This document shows, one piece after another, positions 44,214 to 50,062 of a stretch of 50,062 nucleotides of DNA. The translations under genes were made by a program, and so were the position numbers. Numbering within the stretch: the stretch's first letter is position 1; the number at the start of each line of letters is the position of its first letter. Under the pieces are notes generated by a model that was not told where the DNA came from, searched no databases, and saw nothing but the letters and a program-made list of their open reading frames with translations. The DNA is from a virus, in IMG/VR virus record IMGVR_UViG_3300031803_000157, positions 1-50,062 of that record; one strand, given 5' to 3'.

Positions 44214-46574
44214 TTATATGGTACAAGCACCGCTTTCACAGGCATCTTCATCTTCAAGAGGAACATCATCATTACTCATAGACTCTTGATAGTTTAGGTT
44301 AACCTCACTGGTATTTTCTTTATCCTTAGAACGAATATAATATAGGCTCTTCAGTCCATATTTATAAGCGGTCAGGATATCTCGTTTTACTCTATTGGCA
44401 TCCAATATCTTTCCTTCTATCTTTGTTAAATCATACCACTGATTGACACTCATCCCTTGGTCAATAAACTTCTGGAGAATTGCCATCAATTTAATATACT
44501 CTGAACTGTCATTATTGGGGAACTCCCACGCCTTCATATAGTAACTCTCTTTCTCGTAATCTGGTACAAGACTTCTAACTGTATATGCGGCAGATTCAAA
44601 TGTATCGGTGACCGATTGAATAGGGTCGATGCCTTGTGTCGAATTGGACACAAGAGAGGATGATGCTGTGGGTGGAATGGCTGATAACGTGGTGTTACGC
44701 ATTCCGTGTTTCTTAATCTTCTTCCTCAGGTGTTCCCAATCACATAACAGATTATTTTCAACAATCTTGTCCACATTCTTATTGTATGTATCGATTGGTA
44801 ATTTAACTTCTGAATATCTACTCTTTTTAAATGCTGTACAAGGACCACGTTCTTTGGCTAATGCCACACTTGCTTTAATCAGTCCATATTGGAACCGTTC
44901 GGCCCATCTATGTGCTAACTCTTTACTTTTTACTGTACCAAGTCTCGCTTCGTGTTTAGCGAGGAAATGAGCAAAGTCGGAGATACCAATTCCTAAAAAT
45001 CGATATGCTCTTGCCGGATATTCGGCCGCGTCCAATGGATATACTTGTATGTCGATTAGATTGTCCAAGAATCGAACCAACAGATATGTTAGTGCATCAA
45101 GTCTAGTAATGTTCTGGAGTTTGCCGAAATTGACACAACTCAGAATGCAAAGGGATATCATACCGTTGTCGGTATCATAATCCTCTATATTCTCATACTT
45201 AGTCGTTTTCAATCCCTCGAAAGTCATTGCTTTCGTGGGCAAGAAAATTTCAGAGCAGAGATTTGTCTGTGTAACTGGCTCCTTGAACATACCCTGCTTA
45301 TTGATATTATCAACGAAATGAATATAGATACGACCAGTTCCAACACGTTCTTTGACCAGTTTATTAAAGATATCTACAGCGGGCACACTCTTCTTTCTGA
45401 TGCCACGCTTGGTTTCGTATCTTAAATAAGCCGCTTCAAATTTCTTGGTATCTCCATAATGCTCAAATAATTCAGGAACATCCTCTGCACTGAATAAAGT
45501 ATAGTCCTCTTTCTTCATCAATCTATCAATGAAGTGATTGGTGATACCAATTGAATAGTCTATGAATCTTGCTCTTGTCGTATTGGAGCCTTGATTGTTC
45601 TTATACTCAAGAACATCCATAATCTCCCAATTAAAAATCGGATAGTTAACTACAGTAGCACCAGTCCTCAAAGCATTTTGAGTAAACTGTTTTGATACTG
45701 ATTCGATTGCTTTGAGTAATGGAAGGGCTCCGGTGTGCTTGACTGTGCCTTGTTTAACAGGCGCCAAAACACCTCTAATAGGTCCCATATCGATGCCAAT
45801 GCCTGCTCTCTGACTTGTCATCATTGATGTTGCATATTCAGTCGCAAGGATTGATTCGGCAGTATCGCCCATCTTAATCTTGCAACACGAACTAAACATT
45901 TTCAGTTGAGTACGAACACCAGAGATTACTGGAGTTGGTAGACTTATTTCGTCATTCTTTAGGGCAGTATAAAAATCGATAATCAAATTCGTTCTTGAGC
46001 CATTGCCATTGGTGTTTTCATCAGCAAAAATGACCATAGGAATAATCATAAAAGTTTCCTGTGGCATCTCAAGAAGAACGTCTTTGTTCTTTACATCTCT
46101 GATTAGATATTTGGATTCTAATTGAATGACGGAAGCATATCCGCGATTCATATCATTATCATAATCCAAAAATGTGCCTAACTCTTTTATCTCATCTTCT
46201 GTATATTTTTTTAGAATGTCTGGTGAGTATAGTTTTCTGTCTACGTGTCCCTTTATATATTCAAGGAATGGCGTAGGCTTAATTTCCTTGTATACCTGCT
46301 TCCGCATATCAATCATAAGCAGACGACCTGCAAAGAGGTCATAATCAGGCGTATCAGGGCCTATCTTTTCAGCGGCAGACTTTATTAGTGTTTGTTGGAT
46401 ATCTCGGGAAGATATCTTATTAACAATCTTGATGTGGGCATTGATGGCAGTTTCGGATACGGATACGTTCAACCCATTTGAACACCATTCCAGCATTTTG
46501 TGTATCTTATCGTAATCTAGAGGCTGAAGGGTGCCGTCCCTTTTTCTAACTAGATTTTCCTTCGTTTCAACCAT
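44214..46574 (-). CDS. nrdA: Ribonucleotide reductase class Ia, large subunit NrdA
   Basis: 786 aa from ATG 46574, which has GGAG six bases upstream; the frame is open from a TTG at 46592. The ATP-cone start ENLVRKRDGTLQPLDYDKIH is kept. Active-site segments are seen: MFSSCCKIKMGDT, QTNLCSEIFLP (N.CxE radical triad), SLCILSCVNFG, and the C-terminal redox pair CESGACTI, the same ending as E. coli NrdA apart from the penultimate residue. Reduces NDPs to dNDPs with NrdB. A stem-loop (46598-46616) and a late box (46691-46698) lie upstream. Confidence 0.95.
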   Translation of the reverse strand: MVETKENLVRKRDGTLQPLDYDKIHKMLEWCSNGLNVSVSETAINAHIKIVNKISSRDIQQTLIKSAAEKIGPDTPDYDLFAGRLLMIDMRKQVYKEIKPTPFLEYIKGHVDRKLYSPDILKKYTEDEIKELGTFLDYDNDMNRGYASVIQLESKYLIRDVKNKDVLLEMPQETFMIIPMVIFADENTNGNGSRTNLIIDFYTALKNDEISLPTPVISGVRTQLKMFSSCCKIKMGDTAESILATEYATSMMTSQRAGIGIDMGPIRGVLAPVKQGTVKHTGALPLLKAIESVSKQFTQNALRTGATVVNYPIFNWEIMDVLEYKNNQGSNTTRARFIDYSIGITNHFIDRLMKKEDYTLFSAEDVPELFEHYGDTKKFEAAYLRYETKRGIRKKSVPAVDIFNKLVKERVGTGRIYIHFVDNINKQGMFKEPVTQTNLCSEIFLPTKAMTFEGLKTTKYENIEDYDTDNGMISLCILSCVNFGKLQNITRLDALTYLLVRFLDNLIDIQVYPLDAAEYPARAYRFLGIGISDFAHFLAKHEARLGTVKSKELAHRWAERFQYGLIKASVALAKERGPCTAFKKSRYSEVKLPIDTYNKNVDKIVENNLLCDWEHLRKKIKKHGMRNTTLSAIPPTASSSLVSNSTQGIDPIQSVTDTFESAAYTVRSLVPDYEKESYYMKAWEFPNNDSSEYIKLMAILQKFIDQGMSVNQWYDLTKIEGKILDANRVKRDILTAYKYGLKSLYYIRSKDKENTSEVNLNYQESMSNDDVPLEDEDACESGACTI

Positions 46575-46597
46575 TTCGACTCCATAAATCAATAAAA

Positions 46598-46616
46598 GAT
46601 GCTAGACTACAGCATC
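46598..46616 (-). terminator. Stem-loop with T tract ahead of nrdA (terminator or attenuator)
   Basis: Minus strand GATGCT-GTAGTCT-AGCATC followed by TTTTATT, 6-bp stem. It stands between the glycosyltransferase operon and nrdA, so it probably ends the former; partial read-through could regulate nrdA. Confidence 0.5.
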
Positions 46617-46690
46617 CGGCGTTATCTCATTCTCCCATTATATCTTTAACAAGTGGGAATTATTCTACTTATACTAGGCAAGTAACTTTC

Positions 46691-46698
46691 TATTTATA
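46691..46698 (-). promoter_or_regulatory. Possible T4-type late promoter box upstream of nrdA
   Basis: Minus strand TATAAATA 117 nt before the nrdA ATG, in the gap after the stop of the glycosyltransferase gene. Distance is greater than at other boxes, and the stem-loop lies between, so its use is less certain. Confidence 0.5.
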
Positions 46699-46707
46699 TT
46701 TTTTTCG

Positions 46708-47700
46708 TTATCTACGGCTGGCAGGAATGTATACTTCTTCATTTAACATCCTATTACCCTTTTTATCCGTATCTGTCAACACAAGTCCATAGTCATTAAC
46801 TCCACGAGGAATGTTTTCAAATTCTGGCTTGTATTTTAGTTTGTTTTTCTTGAATGGCCCATAGTCGCAGAAATGATGCCATCTCCCATACTTCCATACT
46901 ATACGACAAACGTCTGGGTGCATATCCACGAGCATCTGGCTCTTCTTAATAGTGCCCTCTGGATTGTAGCCAGTCTCTTCAAACTCTTCATTGTCGGTGG
47001 CCTCTACGTGATAGAATTCTTCTGTATTACCACCCTTTACAGTTTGTGTCGCACATTTGCCTTGAAGGAAATGATTGAACTGTATAGTGCAATCTCCGTC
47101 TTTTAAAATTCTCAATGAGAGGTCAGTATCTTCATTGTATCGACCTCGCCAACGATGTACGGTATCGTTCTTGATTAAGTTGCAAGAGTATATTCGAGTG
47201 TTAGTCACATATGGTGGATACTTCTGATTCGGTGCTATGAAGAACCTGTACTGGAGTCCGCCCATTTTGACGTTCTCATATCTATCACAAAAATCTTCGC
47301 ACGACCTAAACAATGCTCCGTTCTCTACACGATACCTAAAGTTTTTTTCAAGTCGATAGAAGTCGGCAATATTATCATCCATTACCCAATGCCATTCTGT
47401 ACCTAGAACTTCTTTAGCGTGGTCCCAACACCAATTTCTTGCTCTCCCTGGACCATCACTGTGATTTGAAAAAGGAAGAATCAATAGTATAGCATAGTTT
47501 AGGTTAAATTTCTCCAATGCCAATTCATATGATTTTTCATCTTGTGGTTCAATAGCAATATAGTGATGTACTTTCATCCGAGTCAAAGACCTAGATGTTA
47601 TCATCGAATCCGCTCGACCCTTACTAATAGTGTAAAGGGGATATTGAGGATAATGTGGGTCCTCGTGAGGAGTTCTTTGAAGTTTTGGGCTCATAGGCAT
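46708..47700 (-). CDS. TET-associated glycosyltransferase (TAGT-type)
   Basis: 330 aa. YPLYTISKGRADSMITSRSL, KVHHYIAIEPQDE, GPGRARNWCWDHAKE, EWHWVMDDNIADFYRL, FCDRYENVKMGGLQYRFFI, NTRIYSCNLIKND and RWRGRYNEDTDLSLRILKDG match the phage TAGT family, which is linked to TET/JBP dioxygenases and thought to glycosylate hydroxymethylcytosine in DNA. The DD of MDDN is the nucleotide-sugar/metal site (GT-A fold). AGGAG precedes ATG 47700. No TET/JBP gene is seen in this window. A second glycosyltransferase lies just upstream. Confidence 0.82.
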   Translation of the reverse strand: MPMSPKLQRTPHEDPHYPQYPLYTISKGRADSMITSRSLTRMKVHHYIAIEPQDEKSYELALEKFNLNYAILLILPFSNHSDGPGRARNWCWDHAKEVLGTEWHWVMDDNIADFYRLEKNFRYRVENGALFRSCEDFCDRYENVKMGGLQYRFFIAPNQKYPPYVTNTRIYSCNLIKNDTVHRWRGRYNEDTDLSLRILKDGDCTIQFNHFLQGKCATQTVKGGNTEEFYHVEATDNEEFEETGYNPEGTIKKSQMLVDMHPDVCRIVWKYGRWHHFCDYGPFKKNKLKYKPEFENIPRGVNDYGLVLTDTDKKGNRMLNEEVYIPASRR

Positions 47701-47788
47701 TTCAAAAATCTCCTAATTCTATATTGGGTTATCCATATAGTATTAAAAATCTTTGCTTTAATTATATACCATTCAATCACATCGTCTC

Positions 47789-47953
47789 CTATTTCCGTAG
47801 TGTTCGAGGGTCAGCGTTACCAACCCAGTGAGCAGGAAACTCCTCGACACCAGATTCTGTCCAACCATCCAATCCCCAACTCGGACTGTAGGTGACCGCG
47901 AACGCAATTAATAAACCTATCGTACAAATCCAACCAATATATGCTCTAATCAC
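47789..47953 (-). CDS. 54-aa signal-anchor protein
   Basis: GTG 47953 overlaps the glycosyltransferase stop (GTGA); TAG at 47789. It reads VIRAYIGWICTIGLLIAFAV, then TYSPSWGLDGWTESGVEEFP, AHWVGNADPRTLRK: one TM followed by a Trp-rich extracytoplasmic segment. It lies between the two glycosyltransferase genes. No family recognised. Confidence 0.55.
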   Translation of the reverse strand: MIRAYIGWICTIGLLIAFAVTYSPSWGLDGWTESGVEEFPAHWVGNADPRTLRK

Positions 47954-49086
47954 ATTATACTCCAGTCAGTAATTAGCGGCCTACCATTCACCGCAAATTG
48001 GGTTAATGTTGGTCGTTCTAATACTTCAAAAGGTACATTATACATCATTTCGCTCCACTTGTCAACCCATTTTTCTTTGCTGTGTTTCTTCTTTGTTGAT
48101 TCGCTTAACGCCAATCGGTTCTCATACGCATCAAACTTAAATCTCATCGTATGGATAGCCTCTGTTAATTCTTCTGGTTTCACGTTCCTGTCAAGTATTT
48201 TGAAATGGCCGTGGTCGGCGGGAATCGTTTCCGAAGAATGTTTACCACTCTTATCACTCAGCAGAATAACTGGCACTCCGTGAAGAAGTGCTTCCAATAC
48301 AGTGATTCCCCACGATTCAACTGGACAAGTGGAAACATAACAGGCTGCCATAGACATTGTTTCTAGTGTGTCTCGATGAGTTAGCCCTCTGTAAGTATAC
48401 CGTGGATTTTTCCAATGAAGATTATCATCCCAATACTTTTTCTGATTTTCGCTGTGTTGGTAATTATCTGCATTGGTAAGAACACAGGAAGATAAATCGG
48501 TGGATGCTAATTTCTTATGAAGTAGAAATGGATTCTTCGTCAAGTCGGTTCTGCCAATAGTTACTGTATCATACCTAAGTTGTTTTGATACTAATTCATT
48601 ACCATTAGCAAAGGAAGAGTTTATCGTTCCTTTGACTCCCCTCAATGGCCATCCAGTAATACGTTTAACATTTTTATCGTGAAATTCTGCCTGGTGCTTT
48701 GAGACAAAATACAAATGTCCTCCAGCATCAATGAACTCCTGTATGCCTTTCCACCAAGTGACGTATCGTATATCTCGTACCAGTGGTTCGTGCATAACCA
48801 TAATCGTTGGTATACCTTCCTCTATCAGAGGAATAGTAAAATACCAATCAATATCGTTAATGATTATAAGGTCTGGGTGGTGCTTTCGGACAGCATCAAG
48901 GAAAACCTTCTTTGTCTTTTTCGCTTGTCTATCTTCTGTTGTGATTTCTACTGGAATTGAATCGGCGGGAAATGCCTCATACAAATTTCTGACAAACTTC
49001 TCAATGCCACCACCCACAGTTTTACTGTGAATATTGTGACCGCTTCTCGACAGATAAGGAAGAAGAATTTTCTTACTCATTCTCAT
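47950..49086 (-). CDS. GT-B fold glycosyltransferase (GT4-like; possible DNA glucosyltransferase)
   Basis: 378 aa. The N-terminal half holds LLPYLSRSGHNIHSKTVGGG with a GGGIEKFVRNL nucleotide-sugar loop; the C-terminal half has TIGRTDLTKNPFLLHKKL, YVSTCPVESWGITVLEALLH and GVPVILLSDKSGKH, the E..G...LEA pattern of GT4 retaining enzymes. T4 alpha-glucosyltransferase has a similar IGRTT..KGF segment, so DNA glucosylation is possible, but envelope or protein glycosylation cannot be excluded. It overlaps the 119-aa gene upstream by 8-14 nt. An internal promoter (48037-48065) sits near its 3' end. Confidence 0.72.
   Translation of the reverse strand: MRMSKKILLPYLSRSGHNIHSKTVGGGIEKFVRNLYEAFPADSIPVEITTEDRQAKKTKKVFLDAVRKHHPDLIIINDIDWYFTIPLIEEGIPTIMVMHEPLVRDIRYVTWWKGIQEFIDAGGHLYFVSKHQAEFHDKNVKRITGWPLRGVKGTINSSFANGNELVSKQLRYDTVTIGRTDLTKNPFLLHKKLASTDLSSCVLTNADNYQHSENQKKYWDDNLHWKNPRYTYRGLTHRDTLETMSMAACYVSTCPVESWGITVLEALLHGVPVILLSDKSGKHSSETIPADHGHFKILDRNVKPEELTEAIHTMRFKFDAYENRLALSESTKKKHSKEKWVDKWSEMMYNVPFEVLERPTLTQFAVNGRPLITDWSIM
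48037..48065 (-). promoter_or_regulatory. Consensus sigma70-type promoter inside the GT-B gene
   Basis: Minus strand TTGACA (48060-48065), 17-nt spacer, TATAAT (48037-48042), within codons for VDKWSEMMYNVPF. It could give extra transcription of the 54-aa and TAGT genes. Confidence 0.7.
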
Positions 49087-49432
49087 CCATCCAACGGAGA
49101 AGAGAGTTTGCTGTTACATCAAGGTGTGGATGCCAAGCGGACTTGGTCTTTTCGGTCAGTCTTTGACCTATCTTTTTCTGGAAATCGTCATAGTCTTCCT
49201 TTGTTCTGAAAGACATAATGACTTTCTTGTACGGTTCGTTATGCTCTTGGGTGTATGAAGGCATCTGTTTCCAGTGACTTCTCCACGAATCGAGGTCTAC
49301 TTCATCATTCGTGCCTTTTGTCTCACCCATAAATTCTCCGAGTGTTGTGGGCAACGATGAATCATCTACCTCTCCTAAATAGTTGTCGTACTCGGACGAC
49401 TCTTCCACCTCAACTTTACGTTTATCAACCAT
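49073..49432 (-). CDS. Conserved phage protein with a GQ.LT.KTKSAW motif
   Basis: 119 aa. HWKQMPSYTQEHNEPYKKVI, MSFRTKEDYDDFQKKIG, QRLTEKTKSAWHPHLDV and a final RWMDE form a compact domain that I recall as a recurrent phage module (W..MP....ED....I.V.F....D...F..L.GQ..T.KT.S.W.P), often near DNA-modification or ParB-like genes. The function is unknown. First gene after the promoter at 49464-49492 and overlapping the GT-B gene, which ties it to the same operon. Confidence 0.6.
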   Translation of the reverse strand: MVDKRKVEVEESSEYDNYLGEVDDSSLPTTLGEFMGETKGTNDEVDLDSWRSHWKQMPSYTQEHNEPYKKVIMSFRTKEDYDDFQKKIGQRLTEKTKSAWHPHLDVTANSLLRWMDENE

Positions 49433-49463
49433 AATATACCTATTTTTATGTTAAATTTTATCT

Positions 49464-49492
49464 ATTATACACCATCCTGGATAGAATGTCAA
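49464..49492 (-). promoter_or_regulatory. Consensus sigma70-type promoter
   Basis: Minus strand TTGACA (49487-49492), 17-nt spacer, TATAAT (49464-49469), preceded by AAAAGAC. It overlaps no coding sequence except the flank of the lysozyme stop and heads the glycosyltransferase operon. Confidence 0.85.
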
Positions 49493-49498
49493 GTCTTT

Positions 49499-50062
49499 TT
49501 ACACATCCATAACTCCGTATTCTCCCTTTGTCCATATCTTCTCTTCTTGGGCCCTTCTCTTAATGAGGGCTTTGTTAAATTTTCCACCCGCACAAACAAA
49601 TCCGCGGTGATGGTCAAACGCTTCGATTAAGAATAGATTGATATGACCATTATTTAAATGTTTCAACGCCACCGAATTACCAAAAATTGTCGGCCCAATA
49701 TTATAGACCAACGACACCAAAGCATTTCTTTGGTGTTTGGTAAGCGGATATGTAACCAAATTGTTGATGAAATTATTCGCTTCCATCAACTTCCACTTCA
49801 TTATTCGTTCTGCTTCTACTCTAGTATTAGCAGTAAATAGATAGGCACGAGTGCCATATCCTTTGGCTTTGTGACCCATATCATTGTATACTTCTACTTC
49901 CACTTCGCCTCTCATAAGAGATGGGTTTTCTACCATCTGTACAAAAACTATTAATTTCTCATCTGGCTGCCAGGGCAAAGTTGCTTCAACTTTGCTACTA
50001 ATACCAGCCGATGCCGCCCAAATCAAACATAACGTCATAACAAAAAATGAGAAAATCTTAAT
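49499..50062 (-). CDS. GH24 phage lysozyme (endolysin) with N-terminal signal/anchor, start beyond window
   Basis: At least 187 codons. The frame is open past ATG 50038 to the right edge, reading IKIFSFFVMTLCLIWAASAG, so the true start with a basic residue and a hydrophobic helix is probably outside the window. The GH24 pattern is present: Glu in FVQMVENPSLM, Asp in VYNDMGHKAKGYGT with the Thr, then VEAERIMKWKL, LTKHQRNALVSLVYNIGP and a C-terminal FNKALIKRRAQEEKIW. The E-D-T triad of T4-type lysozymes seems intact though spacing is longer than usual. The hydrophobic N-terminus suggests Sec export or a signal-arrest-release enzyme. It would replace the lysozyme domain missing from gp5 only in lysis, not in the spike. 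Confidence 0.82.
   Translation of the reverse strand: MKIFSFFVMTLCLIWAASAGISSKVEATLPWQPDEKLIVFVQMVENPSLMRGEVEVEVYNDMGHKAKGYGTRAYLFTANTRVEAERIMKWKLMEANNFINNLVTYPLTKHQRNALVSLVYNIGPTIFGNSVALKHLNNGHINLFLIEAFDHHRGFVCAGGKFNKALIKRRAQEEKIWTKGEYGVMDV

Noticed and set aside
44359-44366. TATAAATA on the minus strand inside nrdA, 157 nt before nrdB
   Set aside because: Could serve nrdB but is far from it and lies in conserved coding sequence; not listed as a promoter.
46574-46700. NrdR-type repressor boxes ahead of nrdA
   Set aside because: No ACA.TATAT.TGT pair is present.
1-50062. CRISPR arrays, insertion sequences, attachment sites or an integrase
   Set aside because: No regularly spaced direct repeats, transposase or integrase was seen; the window reads as lytic-phage genome interior.

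Overview
The window is about 50 kb of a T4-superfamily (contractile-tailed) phage genome, most likely a marine phage. Recognisable T4-type genes include 8, 6, 25, 5.4 (PAAR), 5, a 27-like hub gene, 53, 48, 4, 54, 26/51-like, a tape measure, a gp23/gp24-family capsid-fold protein, 32, 59 and 33, plus thyX, nrdA/nrdB and hsp20. An alphaproteobacterial host is inferred, not shown. The clues are a circularly permuted (two-piece) tmRNA gene, an SbmA/BacA-type permease, a DUF1289 protein and a DUF6356-like protein. Base composition is AT-rich throughout and no bacterial flank is visible, so this looks like phage genome interior rather than a prophage edge.

Layout. (1) 1-20.2 kb, minus strand: a compact baseplate operon read right to left as 48, 53, 27-like hub, 5, a 2OG-oxygenase-like gene, a 788-aa unknown, PAAR, 25, 6, a 2409-aa protein in the gene 7 slot, 8 and a DUF4815 structural gene cut by the window edge. 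(2) 20.25-27.2 kb, plus strand: 4, a gp2-like gene, 54, 26/51-like (with a candidate -1 frameshift), a 1005-aa tape measure and a capsid-fold protein, closed by a bidirectional terminator. Blocks 1 and 2 diverge from one palindrome made of two overlapping TATAAATA late promoters. (3) 27.3-35.9 kb, minus strand: gp32, thyX, 59, 33, HIT, many small early-type genes and an FTR1-type iron permease. (4) 36.0-37.6 kb, plus strand: a late-promoter-driven cassette of membrane proteins (holin-like, mini-MscS, TM plus coiled coil, anchored protein). (5) 37.7-50 kb, minus strand: hsp20, permuted tmRNA, a MESH1-like HD hydrolase, a glycine-zipper lipoprotein, a deoxyribonucleotidase, SbmA/BacA-like permease, nrdB, nrdA, two glycosyltransferases (one of the TET-associated type) and a GH24 lysozyme running off the edge.

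Regulation is readable in the DNA. Ten perfect TTGACA-17-TATAAT promoters, all on the minus strand, lie in the early-type regions, nine in intergenic or gene-junction positions and one inside a gene. Exact TATAAATA boxes precede structural genes, and a gp33-like co-activator is encoded in the window.

The most unusual items are: the permuted tmRNA, with a readable tag ending in ALAA; a PQQ-type sugar dehydrogenase domain with key His and Arg residues inside the giant baseplate protein, flanked by His-rich repeats; phage-borne FTR1 and SbmA/BacA transporters; a T TTT TTC slippery heptamer just before the tape-measure gene; and a glycosyltransferase pair that suggests hypermodified DNA.
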